A stretch of 64,000 nt of DNA from Hysterangium stoloniferum (lineage: Eukaryota; Basidiomycota; Agaricomycetes; Hysterangiales; Hysterangiaceae), in the NCBI GenBank assembly GCA_015178975.1, contig WHVD01000143.1, positions 124,001 through 188,000 on the forward strand, in the 5' to 3' direction. The translations under genes were made by a program, and so were the position numbers. This document shows, one piece after another, positions 46,796 through 59,339 of the stretch. The notes under the pieces are model-generated. The model made no database searches. It worked only from the letters and a program-made list of their open reading frames with translations, and had not been told where the DNA came from. Every line of letters starts with the position of its first letter. Positions within the stretch are counted from its first letter, which is position 1.

Positions 46796-48430
46796 TCAAT
46801 TGTCAAGTCTAATGAAACCATGTTGATCAAGAGACCACCGGAGTTGGTCGGGGTCCACAGGATTGTCAAGGTGAGCTTTAGTTATTGGGTCTAGCAGAAT
46901 TGCCAATAGAATATCTTGATGTAACTTCTCAATATCCATAATGATAATTCCACGGACAATGGGATTGATGAGGAAAGTTGCACGGACTGATGCGGTAAGT
47001 TGCTGATTCATGAAAATAGGATTCAGGTTGTGCGGGTTTACTGTGGCATAGTCATTGCTTCCCTCTTTAGGATAGATGTCCCATCGTCTAGTTAAAGCGT
47101 TGGGTTTGCCACTGAGGCGGCCGGGTCGAAAACAGATAATCATATTGAAGGCGGATAGATATTCAGACCAGCAGGCCTGCCAATGGGTCAAAATTTTTGT
47201 GGTAGAAAAGTATTCCAGGTTTTTGTGATCTGTTACAATGTCAATCAGAGTTCCCGAGCCTTCCAAGTAGTGTCGCCACACTTTGAAAGCTGAAAAAATT
47301 GCCAGGAGTTCCTTATCATGAACATCATAGTTGAGCTCTGCTCCGGTAAAAGTCCGGGACAGAAAAGCTACAGGGTGGACTTCTCCATCGAAGTCCTGGA
47401 TAGATAGAATGGCTCCAAGTGCATAGTCCAAGGCATCCATTTCAACAATGAGCAGGAAGTCCAGTTTCCAATGTGACAGAATAGGAGCTGAAGAAAAAGA
47501 ATTTTTTAAAAGATTGAAAGCTTTTTGACACTTATCGTTAAAATTCCATGGAGTATCCTTACACGTAAGATGGGTAAGGGGAACCGTGATGTCAGAATAT
47601 CTGTGGATAAACCGTCTGTAAAAATTGGCAAAGCCGAGGAAGGATTGTATATCTTTAACTTTTTGGGGTTCAGGCCAATCTTTGATGACTTGCACTTTAG
47701 TTTTGTCCATGTGGAGTCCGTCAGGTCCTCAGAGTAGATAAGAATGTCGTCCAAGTAAACAATAATGCATACATCGAGCATGTTGGAGAAAATGTCATTG
47801 ATAAAATGCTGAAAAACAGACAGAGCATTGGTGAGTCCAAAGGGCATCACCAACCACTCAAAGGCCCCATAGCAGGTTCTAAAAGTGGTTTTCCATTCGT
47901 CGCCCGCAGCAATCTGGACCAAGTGATAGGCGTGTTTGAGATCTATTTTGATGTAAATCTGGGCATTCCGTGGAGCATTGAGCAGATCAGATATAAGTGG
48001 AAGTGGATTCTTATCCTTTTTGGTGACAGCATTGAGTCCTCTAAAATCAACACATAGTCTAAGGGATCCATCCTTTTTTCTGACAGACAGAACAGGTGCT
48101 CCAAAAGGAGACTTTGAGGGTCAGATAAAACTATGGACAAATGTTCATCCAGGAAATCCCGGATTGTGGAAAGTTCCATGGATGAGAGCAGGTAATATGT
48201 CCTAGGGGTGGCTGGGCGCTGTCTTCAACATCAATTTTTAAGTTGTATTCTCTGTGGGGCAGAAGCCAGTCAGCTTTTCGCTTGTTAAAAACATCCATGA
48301 AGTCATGATATTTCTCCAGGACACCTTCTAGGTCAGCGGCTTGCTCTGATTCAGATACCAGGGTTGAAAAATGTCCACTTGCTTCATCAATTTTTAAGTT
48401 GATAGTGAATGCCTGGGACCCATCCATTTT
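46796..48430 (-). pseudogene. Reverse transcriptase and RNase H of element B
   Basis: The RT polymerase core includes [18 protein letters not shown] and the catalytic [10 protein letters not shown]. The connection is [13 protein letters not shown]. The RNase H region has VEMDALDYALGAILS, VAFLSRTFTGAELNYDVHDKE and VTDHKNLEYF. A frameshift separates the YLDD part from the following part at about 47,700, and the upstream RT is broken near 47,940-48,130. It is defective as it stands. Confidence 0.92.
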
Positions 48431-49041
48431 GTAGCCCTAATAAAAGCTGCAGCATTAATCAGAGAAATAGACAGAGGTGCTGTGGGTTCTGGGGAAGCCA
48501 TGGGTGCCATAGGGATCACAGGAGTCCTCGAGACTGCAGGTGCCAGGAAGGCCATGGGTGCCGTGGAGGCTGTGACGGGTGCAGTTTCCTCGGCTGCCAT
48601 GGGAGTCCGGAATGTGATACTGTTAGCTATCCAGTCAATCAACAGATTGTAGCGGGTAAGCCAGTTGTGTCCTAGGACCACTGAGCAACTTGAGTCTAAC
48701 TGGGTCACATAGAAAGTGACCAATTGAGATGTTCCACACGGGAAACAGATGGATAAATCACAAGCTTGGGTAACAACTGAATTACTTGTGCCATCGAAGA
48801 GGCGGAGACTGATGGGATTTATTGGATAAGTTGACAACAAATCTTTTTGCGTGAATTTTGTATCTAAAAAACAATGAGTCGAGCCGGAATCTATAAGAGC
48901 TGAAAAAACGAATTTCAGAATCATATTAGACATAAGTTTAACGAAAAATGAATCGGAATGTGAAAGAGTGGATGCGTTGAGGTGGGTAAACTCTTGAATG
49001 TGCGGAGAGGCAACACAACCCCCAACCCGCGTGGAGTCCAT
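48394..49041 (-). pseudogene. Aspartic protease region of element B
   Basis: The minus-strand frame contains [13 protein letters not shown], the DSG active site of Ty3-type retroviral proteases, with [10 protein letters not shown] downstream (the VLGxxWL block). It links gag to RT. An Ala/Pro/Met-rich linker (about 48,590-48,450) separates it from RT. Confidence 0.88.
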
Positions 49042-49050
49042 GGGGGTTGC

Positions 49051-50125
49051 TTACTCTTTTTTTGAGTCGGAAGCCAGTTTGTCCTTCAACAGGGTTTCCA
49101 TGGAGGTCTTGGCTGTTCGACCTTTTGCAGAGTTTGCTTTTGCCAGTGGACATTCCGGGACGCGATGACTGGGTTTTCCACACAAGAGACAGAGGTTATT
49201 GTCCATACAATGTTGTCTTTCCTGTGGGGTCAATTTGCCATTGGGTCCGAGTTTGCCTGTGAGGGCACGTGACATTCCCAATAACATGCATCCGTGTTTT
49301 GAGTTTTGAGGTGCATACAGGACAGGGTTTTTGGCTTGCCATCTTCTCCTTTTGAGACTTCATCTTTAAGGTGGGATGGCAGACTGGCATAGAATTGGTG
49401 GTGGAGAGCGGGATCGGCCCACTGACAATGAGCTGCAAGATTATTGAATTGGACAATGTAGTCCATGATGCACTGCATGTCCTTCATATGAAGATTTGTG
49501 AGACTGTTCTCGGCTTCTCCAGTCAGGTCATATGGGCCAAAGTTGGTTTCAAGCTCAACAAAAGCATCCCAATCTTTGAGCCAAAGTGGCTCTTCCTCGG
49601 AAAGTCCGCTAAAAGCCAGTTTGAACCATTTCAACGTGGATCCCAACAAGTATGAAAGTGTGTAGTTGACTTTTCAGGAGTCCGTGGAGAATGTGGCAGA
49701 TTGATCGCGGAAATTGAAGTGACATTGCATGAGGAAAGTAGAGAGTTTTTTTGGGTTGGAACCCATGAAGGGTCCTGGAGCATTGACTTTTGACCGCAGG
49801 GGTTCCGGATCTTTCTTTTTGTCTTCTCCGAGCATATGATTCATCAATCTTTCTAAAGTGATTGCTAAATACTCAGAGGTGGGATCAGAAAGTGGCGGTC
49901 GATTGCTGGATGGAGGATTTTTGACACCTTTGCCCTTGTTGGGGGCCACAGATTCGTCCTCATGCTCGGATTCATCCTGGTTTTCCAGGACTTCTTTGAT
50001 ACGGGCTTCTTCCATGGTTTCCGACTGGTTTGCAAGTGTCTGGCTGGTATACAAAGTTAACGGGGAATGAAGAGTCGATGGTCCAGGTAATGATGCCTGT
50101 GCATGTGCTTTTCTTCTTGGTGGCA
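49051..50125 (-). pseudogene. Gag of element B
   Basis: The gag start (MPPRRKAHAQ) lies just inside the 5' LTR. An acidic N-terminal part and a capsid region follow (WDAFVELETNFGPYD, then MDYIVQFNNLAAHCQW and FYASLPSHLKDE). The zinc knuckle is CLLCGKPSHRVPEC (CX2CX4HX4C). Two frameshifts split the frame near 49,650 and 49,260. Confidence 0.88.
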
Positions 50126-50162
50126 TATTGAAAACAATCTGCAAGTCTTAGTCAGAAAATAC

Positions 50163-50995
50163 TGTTAGGGTATGTACACAATGGGTTTCCGGAGAAACCC
50201 ATGGAATATCTGGTAGGACTTGGCTTCAGCTTATAGGCTGCGCCCTCGTGAGATTGTGTTGTCCAATTTCAGACAGGTGGACAGGAATCCCGGGGAGTCT
50301 GGGTGGGGTTCGTGGGTCGAGGGGTTGTAGGTCGGAGGTTGTGGGTCAAGAGGTCGTGAGTTGAGACATAGGTCGAGATAGGTAAGAGAGATAGATGTAC
50401 TGGAGCCTGTGGGCTCCGACTAGCGTGAGCAGTGTGATTCAAGTAGGAGTTTAGAGCAGAAAATGTATTAGATTACTGGGGGGAATCTAAGCCAATTTTC
50501 TGACTGGATTGTATGTACAACATCTGCCAGACTAAATAGACTGTGGAATGAATGACATACTAAATCCAGTAATAATGAGATGAAACTAGCAAAACATGAA
50601 ATGAGAATAGTAAACACCAAATTTGGTGTTAGGAACAGGACAGAATGGAGCGGAGTCTGAATCGTGACAAATCATAAATCATAACGGGAAATGGAGCAGG
50701 AGTGGAGTCCGAATTGTGACAGGTCATTTGACCAAAATGGGAATGGGGCTCTGTTAGAGGGATGATGGGTTTTACAAGTGGGGTCCAGTGACTGACGTGT
50801 GGGACGAGGTCGGACATAGACAGGGACGGAGTCTGGGTATTCCGGTGACTGATACACGATGTAACGAAGATGAATGTAGACAACTCTGATGTACGGAGTC
50901 TGGCGGGAATTCTGGTAAACTGACAATGGGTGTGTATAGGGCATGGGTGTGTATAAGTTAGTGCCCAGAGTCCTGTGGGAATTCCAGTCATAACA
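50163..50995 (-). repeat. 5' LTR of element B
   Basis: This 833-bp repeat is partner to 44330-45148, flanked on its right by the target duplication CCTAT. It differs from its partner mainly by C/T and G/A changes and one short duplication near 50,930-50,950. Confidence 0.95.
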
Positions 50996-51000
50996 CCTAT

Positions 51001-53183
51001 GCTCTTTGTTGCAATGAAAGGAAGGACCTCGCCTCATGACTCTCAGACCCTCCCTCTAGTTCCAATTCCACCAACAGGACCCCTAGTGCAAAACTCCCCA
51101 GGCTGACCGATGAAGAACAGAAACTGCTTCTAGACCACAAGGGATGCACATGGTGCCATATCTTCTATCCCAGGCATCAATCTGACACTTGTCTGATGAA
51201 AGCCAATAACTCATGGCCTGAGGCCACAACTTACAAAAAACTCACAATATCAATTGCCCAAGCAGCTGCACCCCACACTACTGCTGGTCTTGCCATAGCC
51301 AAGATTGAAGAATCTCCTGATGAGGATACTGACACATACATTGCCCCTACATCATATCCCCCCTTCATGATCCTACATCTCTATGCACCAGTGGAGCCTA
51401 TGGGACCCCTCATCTCCGACTTCCCCCTCCCAATAAGAGTGCTTCTTGACATAGGCTGTCCCTCTACAGTGATTAGTGAGGCCCTAGTGCTACAACTAGG
51501 TCTCCAATGATTTACCCTACCTGAGGAGGAAGATAACCTGTTGTCACTGTCAGAAATACCCTCTAAGTGTAGAGAGTTTGTGAAATTACGGATTACCTCA
51601 GGAAGGGGGATGTGGCAGTCAGGAGTTTTTAGGGCTAAAGTAAATAGTGGGTTACCTGTGCCACTCATTCTCAGAATGCCATTTCTTTCTTCCCATCACA
51701 TCATAATTGACACAACCAAATGAACAGCACATGATAAGAGGGTTGGCTATGACCTTGTCAACCCAAAGATCACCAGGCCAAGTACCAAACAAAGACCCAC
51801 AAACAAACAAACCAAATGACCTACACCCAGTAAGACAACATCGGAACCACCATTAGCTGGATATCTCATGCTGGCAGCCATGCATGAACACATTGAGACT
51901 CTTGCCTTTAAAAAAACATTGGTGGAGAAGGACATAGAATTCAAACATTCCTTTGTGGACTGTTTTCCATTAAGATTACCTGACATGGCAGACGGACCCA
52001 CATACATTGACCATCAAATATGCCTGAAGGACCCCTCCAAGGTGACAAAGGGATGGGGATATTCAGCCCTGAAGAAATTCCATGATTCTTGGAAGCTTTT
52101 ACTTGAGGAACACTTAGCAGCAGGGCACATCCAGCCAACCCACTGTGGTGGGATGTCAAAGACTGGGACCCCATTATGATATTTTGGGACACAGAAGGCA
52201 GGGGAAGCATATTCTGAAGAGGATTGACTACCGAAAACTGAACCAAAACACCATCTGGGACAAGTATCCCCTTCCTTGGGTAGATGACATCCTCTCAGAC
52301 TGTGGCTGAGGGACAATCTTCAGGAAGTTGGACATGACCAACTCATTCTTCCAGACCAGGGTACATCCAGATGATATACACCTTACAGTGGTGCACACCC
52401 CTTGGGGACTCTATGAGTGGATGATAATGCCCATGGGAGGTTGTAATGCACCATCTACACATCAGAGATGCATGACAGGTGCCTTATGACACCTCCTGGG
52501 CAGGATATGCCATGTTGACCTGGATGATATTATTATATGTATGGTCAAGGAACATTGAAGAACATGAGAAAAATGGGGCCTTTGTATTACAGGCACTCTG
52601 GATGGCCAAACTATACTGCAATGCAGAAAAATCCATCCTTTTTGCAACAGAAATATCTTTCCTCAGCACCAAATTTCAGGTACAAGAATCTGCCCAGATG
52701 CATGGAAGACTGAGTGCATTATCAATTGGCCTCAGCCCACAACAGCCACCAATGTCCAAGGATTTCTGGGACTCACCTGATATGTTTCAGCATTCCTCCC
52801 TGCATTAGTAGAACATACCAGTGTGCTCACTCCACTCACCACAAAGGACTGTGATCATCATTTCCCTGCATGGACATCACAGCACCAGCATGCCTTTGTG
52901 GCCATTAAACAGTTAGTCACAGGAGTGGACTGCCTCACAGTTATAAACTACAAGGATCCCACCAGAAAGATCTTTGTAACCACAGATGCCAGTGACAGGC
53001 ACACTGGTGCAGTCCTCAGTTTTGGCAAGGAATGGGCCACAGCAAGGCCAGTCACTTATGACTCCTACCAGCTCAACCACACCAAAAAGAACTACCCTGT
53101 ACATGAGAAGGAACTACATATTAGCAATCATAAAAGCCCTTAAGAAGTGGCATACAAGCTTACTAAGTTGTCAATTCAAGATC
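51001..53183 (+). mobile_element. Ty3/gypsy element A, pol portion (decayed, + strand)
   Basis: This continues element A after the insertion of B. A gag end with CTWCHIFYPRHQSDTC (zinc-knuckle-like) is followed by a protease-like LLDIGCPSTVIS, in which the usual DSG/DTG reads DIG. The RT is broken by many stops ([44 protein letters not shown]). RNase H contains IFVTTDASDRHTGAVLSFG and YPVHEKEL. The element is cut at 53184 by the Tc1 insertion. Integrase and 3' LTR are not in the window. Confidence 0.82.
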
Positions 53184-53185
53184 TA

Positions 53186-53427
53186 CAGTGACTCACAAAA
53201 TGTATCCAATGTTTTGCAGTTTCAACTTACATACCTTGTACCTCAGTAGATAAAATAGTAGAAATCACCAAAGTATTTTTGAACATGATATATCATATAT
53301 ATTTTGATATGACATAATCACATTATGTGATCTCCATATATGGTAACAATATGAATATTTTAATAGAGAAGGTTCATTGGATACCTTTTGTTGCTGACAA
53401 GGTTAGGTGGGAAATTACTTGTATTTA
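53186..53427 (-). mobile_element. Tc1/mariner element, left terminal part
   Basis: It starts CAGTGACTCACAAAATGTAT directly after TA (53184-53185), the expected Tc1/mariner target. It runs to the copia insertion point at 53427. The transposase 3' part resumes at 60091 on the other side of the copia element. The second terminal repeat is not in the window. Confidence 0.75.
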
Positions 53428-54482
53428 TGTTAGAGTATGATATTACAGCTCTTACATAGTCTATGATGTTCCCTATATTTTTCTGATATTTGTAGTATTT
53501 TTCCCAGCACTGTAGGTGCAGTATTGAGTGAGTTACCTAGTAAGGTAACTGATGTGTAGGTGCTTAGGTAAGCACCCTGTAGTATACGCTGCTGTGGGTG
53601 TGGGAAAGTCTCCTTAGTGTTGTTAGGATACGTACAGGGCGGGTTTCCGGAGAAACCTGTGGGATATCTGGTAGGACTTGGCTTCAGCTTATAGGCTGTG
53701 CCCTCACTAGATCGTGTTGTCCAATTTCAGATAGGTGGACAGGAATACTGGGGAGTCTGGGAGGGGGTCGTGAGTCGAGGGGTCATAGGTTGGAGGTCGT
53801 GGGTTGTGAGTCGAGATTGGTGAGAGAGATAGATGTGCCGGAGCCCGTGGGCTCCGGCTAGCTAGTGTGAGCGGTGTAATTCAAGTAGGAGTTTAGAGCA
53901 GAAAATGTATTAGATTACTGGGGGGAATCTAAGCCGATTTTCTGACTGGATTGTATGTACAACATCTGCCAGTTTAAATAGACCGTGGAGCGAATGTCAT
54001 ACCGAATCCAGTAATGATGAAACGAAATGAGCAAAACATAAAATGGGAATAGTAAACACCAAATTGGTGTTAAGAACGGGACAGAATGGAGCGGAGTCCG
54101 AATAGTGACAAATCATAAACCATAATGGGAAACAGAGCAGGAGCGGAGTCTGAATCGTGACAGGTCATTTGACTAAAATGGGAATGGGGCTCAGTTAGAG
54201 AGGTGACGGGTTTTCTGAGTGGGGTCCAGTGACTGACATGCAGGATGAGGTCGGATATAGACAGAGACGGAGTCCAGTGAGTATTCCGGTAACTGAAACA
54301 CAACATAATGAAGACGAATGTAGATGAGTCTGACATACAGAGTCCGGTGGGAATTCCAGTGAACTGATAATGGGTGCGTATAAGTTAGTGCCCGGAGTCT
54401 GGCGGGATTTCCGGTCGTAACAAGTGTTTACTTTCCTCACACTCACAGGGTGTTTGTCAAGAGTTATTCAACTGTTTCAACA
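53428..54482 (+). repeat. 5' LTR of the copia element (split by a solo LTR)
   Basis: It matches the 3' LTR at 59840-60090 nearly base for base, apart from a few bases near 53,585. It is interrupted by the B-family solo LTR at 53621-54422 plus its AGTGT duplication. Confidence 0.95.
53621..54422 (-). mobile_element. Solo LTR of the element-B family in the copia 5' LTR
   Basis: An 802-bp LTR, clearly the same family as 44330-45148, is flanked by AGTGT at 53616-53620 and 54423-54427. Same orientation as element B. No internal region remains, so it is a recombination-derived solo LTR that arrived after the copia element. Confidence 0.95.
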
Positions 54483-55284
54483 GGTTATGGGCCCCAGGCT
54501 TCTAAACTGGTACATCCAGTTGTCATCTGTGCAATCCATCACTTTGCACATCTTTTCTGACAACTTCTACTTGTCCAAAACACTTTACATTGCATTTGGA
54601 TTTTATTTTGGTTATATCTCCTTGGATTTTGGCCTGATTTGGTCACTTTTTGGACTCACATCTCACATCTGTGATTGTGCACATTTTTCGCCCATTTAGG
54701 CGCCCGTGTCCATAAAAGGAAATATATTCCCTGTAATGAAGTACGCTCAGTCGATACTTGTAATGGTTCAACTGAGGTATGGGATAGCAACTGTAGCTGT
54801 TAAATAGGTTGTCACTAATATAAGCTTCAACCATTAGTATACGTGTCAGGGACAACACGTCCTGGTATGTCCATGTAAGCTTGACATAGGGTTGACATAG
54901 AATAAGAGCGCTAGAGGCTATTTCAACATTCCCACACTCCGAATTGCTTGTCATTGCTCAATTTCGCGTTTTTGGGCAACTTCATTTTTATCACCCTTGT
55001 GACTCACCATGTCACACCATGTCACCCCTCTCTCTAGTCACACTCTTCCCTCAACACCTCAAGCACTTCACAGTATCATCTGGGTCTGTGCCATGTCATT
55101 TTACCTTTTAACATGGTCTTTTAGATACATTGAACTTGAACTGTTGGCATTGTGCTCTTTCAGTGGGCCTTTGTTTTTACCTTCCTTGCATCATGGTAAC
55201 CCTGTTGAGCAAGGTGGTGTTACAACTGCTTGTCCAATTACTTAGTTCTTTTTAAGTTAAATTCTTGGTGGATATTGATGTGTC
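54483..55284 (+). other. Copia leader: tRNA primer site and untranslated region
   Basis: The sequence directly after the 5' LTR, GGTTATGGGCCCC, is complementary (one mismatch) to the anticodon stem-loop of initiator tRNA-Met. This is the internal-tRNA priming known for copia-type elements. The remaining 780 bp show no coding domain and contain only short frames. Confidence 0.6.
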
Positions 55285-56142
55285 ATGGCATCCAGTGATA
55301 CTTACAAACATAGTGTCATAGTGGGAGAAAATAATTATGAGGATTGGAGACATGATGTAATTGGTCTTTTGCATATGGAGAACTGTCTCTCTATTGCCAC
55401 TGGCAAAGAAAAACAACCTAGTGATACTAGTTTATAGTCTGCCTGGTTGGAACACTCCAATAAAGCAGCTGGTATCATATGGCACTCTCTTGGACCTACA
55501 CAGTGCACCCATGTTGACATTGATGACGGTCCTGATGATATGTGGTCTAAAATTGAAAAGGCACATAATAAACAACTCCCTGCAGTTCATTTTAGTGCCT
55601 ACAATGACCTCTTTAATATTCAGAAGGAACCTGATGAATCTCTGACTTCATTAATGAGTCGTGTTGACAAGGTTTGTGCACGTGTCTAGAACTTGCGTCC
55701 AAAGGGGACTCTTGCCATGCTGGATGATGAGCTTGCTGCTCTCACTTTACTTCATTCTCTGCCTGAATCTGACACTGTGTGGACTTCATCTTTAATGATG
55801 AATACTGCTATCACATTCTCTGATGTCAAAACTCACTTTGCATCACAAGAGAGTCTGCAGTCTGCCAGAAGTTTAGAGATGGCAAACAAGATTGTGTCAA
55901 AGACTTCCAACACTTCTGGTAAAGTTCCTTGCACATTCTGCAATGGTTCCAGCCACACCCAAGACAATTGTCACGAGTATGCAAATGCACAGAAACAGGC
56001 AAAGGCCAGAGTTGAGCAGAAGAAAAAGGAGTATAAAGAAAGAAAGGCTGCTAAGGCTGACAAAGCTAATGCGTCTGACAAGGTACATATCAGAGGAGAA
56101 GAAACCAGAGAGTGCTGGAAATGCAAGTGTTTCTATCTGTGA
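55285..56142 (+). pseudogene. Gag of the copia element
   Basis: The ATG at 55285 opens a copia-type gag (VIVGENNYEDWRHDVIGLL, then DMWSKIEKAHNKQLPAVHFS and FNIQKEPDESLTSLMSRVDK). The zinc knuckle CTFCNGSSHTQDNC (CX2CX4HX4C) is intact. Stop codons at about 55435 (TAG) and 55687 (TAG) interrupt it. Confidence 0.88.
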
Positions 56143-57763
56143 CTCTACTGATCCATCTTGTGCCCTCCTTGTCAATGCTAGTTCTGATTGGACTGCTGAC
56201 ACAGGTGCTTCTTCGCACATGACTCCCCATCGTCATTAGTTTTCAAGTTATACACCATTTCAAACACCTATCCAAGTTGCAAATGGACAAATAGTTATGT
56301 CTGCAGGGATAGGAGCAGTGCGGTTTAAGCCTAAAGGGAATGGAAATGTAATAATAGAGTTTGAAAGGGTTCTCCATGTTCCCCATCTCACAAGTAACCT
56401 CCTCTCCATCTTGTATTTGACAAAGAAAAAGAATTTCCATGTCTCTATATTTCGTTCTACCATGTCTTTCTATTTGAGAAAGGTCTTGCATTTCACTGCT
56501 ACAGTCAATGAACATAACCAGGTGTATTTGGATGGAATGACGGTACCTATGACGGATTATGCTGGTCTTGTTACAACCTATCCCTTGGACTCCACACTTT
56601 GGCATCGTCGCTTTAATCATCTCAATCATGCCGATATCCAGAAGCTCCTCAAAGGTGATTTGGTTGGTGGGATAAAGATTGACTCTCACACATCTCCTGA
56701 TCCTATTTGTGAACCTTGTTTGGCTGGAAAACAGAACAGAGTAATTAATAAAATGGCAACAACACGCTATACTAAACCACTTGCACTCATTCACAGTGAT
56801 GTTCATGGTCCCTTGCCTACACAAACTGTGGAAGAGTTTCACTACTGGATCACTTTCATTGATGATGCCTCACACTATGCTTCAATTGCATTACTCAAAA
56901 ATAAGAGTGATGCCTTTCAGGCATTTAAGCAATATAAGGCTAAAGTGGAGAACTTGCTTGGTCAGAAGATCAAGATATTCAGAGATGACAAGGGTGGAGA
57001 ATATATGTCTAAGGAGTTTGATACCTTCCTTTCCACTGCTGGCATCAGCCAGCAGCATACTGTGCGGAATGAACCACATCAGAATGGGGTTGCTGAATGC
57101 TTCAACAGAACATTGGAAGAAGGGGCTACTTCAATTATGGCTGAATCCCACCTCCCTCCCTCATTCTGGGGACATGCTGTCATTACCATTACTCATGTGC
57201 GCAACTGCTCACCTACCACTGCTCTTAAGCATTCTGTGCCTTATACTGTCTGGCATAGTAGGAAACCAGAAGTATCACATCTTAGGGTATTTGGCTGTAC
57301 TGCTTATGTGCATGTACAGAAAGATCAACATATTGGACTTGGCTCTCACACACAGAAATGTGTCTTTATTGGATATCCTCCAGATTATAAGGGTTGGATG
57401 TGTTACAATCCCTTGACTAAGAAGACTATTATCAGTAATAATGCTGTCTTTGATGAGAGAGTCTTACCAGGCTTGTCTAAACCTGCCATACCTTCTACTC
57501 CTACTGCTCCTGATGTTCTTCCTGATAATCCACAATTTGTTGATTTGTTTATTCCTGGACCCTCTAGGTCTATTCAGGTGGGAGCCCAGCCAAATCAGGT
57601 GGGAGCTCCACAAGAACCAAATCCAGTGGGAGATGGTCAGAATAATGCTTTGCCTCCTGGTCCTAGTTCCAACTCTGATTCTAATTCTGAACATTCTGAA
57701 CATTCACTGAGTCCTCCTCCTCAACCACATAAGCAATCCACCCAGAAACAGAGTTTCTCCTAA
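56143..57763 (+). pseudogene. Protease and integrase of the copia element
   Basis: Protease motif WTADTGASSHMTP is followed by a TAG at about 56237. A 488-codon open frame (56297-57763) then holds the GAG-pre-integrase HHCC region (LWHRRFNHLNH...CEPCLAGKQ). The catalytic core is ALIHSDVHGPLP with the first Asp, FRDDKGGEYMSKEF with the second, and HQNGVAECFNRTLEEGA with the Glu. VFGCTAYVHVQK and KCVFIGYPPDYKGW complete the C-terminal half. All DDE residues are kept. It ends by frameshift at about 57,745. Confidence 0.92.
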
Positions 57764-59339
57764 GCGTTTCTGGCAAGTTGACCCTGCTAACATCCACAAC
57801 TATAGAGAATCTACTCCTGTAGTTGAGTCCAGTGATGAGGCAGAGGATTCTCCACTACATTCTCCTCCTCCAGTTGAGTCTGAGGAAGAAGCCCTAGCTG
57901 CCAGTGAGGGAGATCTTTACATTGGTGTGGATGAAGCCTTTGAGTTTGTCTACAAGGCCAGTGCTCATGATGATGTACTGAGAACTCTCAAAGAGGCCTT
58001 ACAAAGTCCTGATGCTGACAAGTGGTATGATGCTGCATATGCAGAAATGCAATCCCTGTGTGAAAATGGCACTTTTTGCCTTGCTAAACTACCTGAGGGT
58101 TATAAAGCTATTGGCTCTCGTTAGGTGTTTGTGATCAAGCGTAAGAAGGATGGGTCAATTGACAAGTTCAAAGCTCGTCTTGTTGCAAAAGGCTATGCAC
58201 AGTGACCAGGGTTTGACTTCACTGATACCTTTGCTCCTACTGCCAAATGGGCCACTTTGCATGCTGTCCTGGCATTGGCTGCACTGGAGGACATGGAACT
58301 TGAGAGTGTAGATATCTCCTCTGCATTCTTGAATGGTGAACTTGAAGAGGAAGTATACTTGCAGCAACCTGAAGGTTTTCACCAAGGTGCTCGTGATGAG
58401 TTCTAACTTCTTCTGAAAGGACTATATGGTTTACGCCAGTCACCTTGTATCTGGCACAAGAAGTTGAATGCTGTCCTGCTCAGTTTGGGTTTCAAACAAG
58501 TGCTATGTGATCGTAGCATTTGGGTCTTCCAAAAGGGTGATGTCAAAGTCATTATACCAGTATTTGTAGATGACATGACTGTTGCATCTAAATCCAGGGA
58601 GGCTATCAAGAAGCTCAAAGATGATCTAAAGAGCCACTTCAAATTGCATGATCTTGGTTACTTGTTAGGTGTTGGCATTGAAAGAGACAGGACAAAGCAT
58701 ACTATTATTCTATCACAGTGTCAATACATCTTGGACATGTTACAGCATTATGGTCTTGCTGATTGAAATCCCATTGGTACACCTATGATATGTACCTAAC
58801 TCAAAATTGAGTAAAGACCAGGCTCTGGTGTCTCCTGAAGAGATTGCATACATGAAGGACATTCCATACATCCATGCTGTTGGTTCTCTTATGTATTTGG
58901 CTATTGCCACTCATCCAGACATTGCCTATACTGTTGGAGTATTAGCCAGATTCAATCACAATCCAGGAAAGGCTCATTGGCTAGCAGTACAACATCTCTT
59001 TCGATATCTCAAAGGCACCCTTGACTTGGGCTTGACCTTTGGCCCTAGTAATGACAGGGAATTGTTTGTGTCTTATTCAGATGCTGACCATGGAGGTGAT
59101 AAGTCGACTGGAAAATCTACTGGTGCATATGTGGTTAAGATGGGTACTGGAGCCATTAGCTGGCAGAGCAAACTCCAGACTATTGTAACTCTCTCTACTA
59201 CTGAAGCAGAGTATATTGTAGCAGTGTCAGCTGGTCAGGAAGTGCTATGGTTGCGAAACTTATTTGAGGAATTGGGATATCCTCAAAAGACTGCATCCAC
59301 TTTGTATCTTGACAACCAATCTTCTATTGCAGTTGCCAG
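57764..59339 (+). pseudogene. Reverse transcriptase and RNase H of the copia element
   Basis: Blocks: KFKARLVAKGYAQ, DTFAPTAKWATL, VDISSAFLNGELEEEVYLQ, LYGLRQSPCIWHKKL, the catalytic VFVDDMTVASK, and the RNase H core YSDADHGGDKSTGKSTG with LSTTEAEYI. Nonsense codons are frequent (TAG about 58122, TGA about 58204, TAA about 58405, TGA about 58764, and more). Several look like C-to-T or G-to-A changes of arginine, glutamine or tryptophan codons. RNase H is split by a solo LTR at 59340. Confidence 0.9.

Larger units (their letters stand above)
44330..50995 (-). mobile_element. Full-length Ty3/gypsy LTR retrotransposon B
   Basis: This 6,666-bp element has LTRs at both ends (TGTTA...TAACA) and a perfect 5-bp target duplication CCTAT at 44325-44329 and 50996-51000. 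Sense is the minus strand. Gag and zinc knuckle come first, then aspartic protease, reverse transcriptase, RNase H and integrase, in Ty3 order. A purine tract (AAAGGGAGGG, minus strand, at about 45151-45161) abuts the 3' LTR. Stops and frameshifts show it is inactive. It is inserted in the gag of element A. Between integrase and the 3' LTR it carries an antisense gene (45318-45976). Confidence 0.95.
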
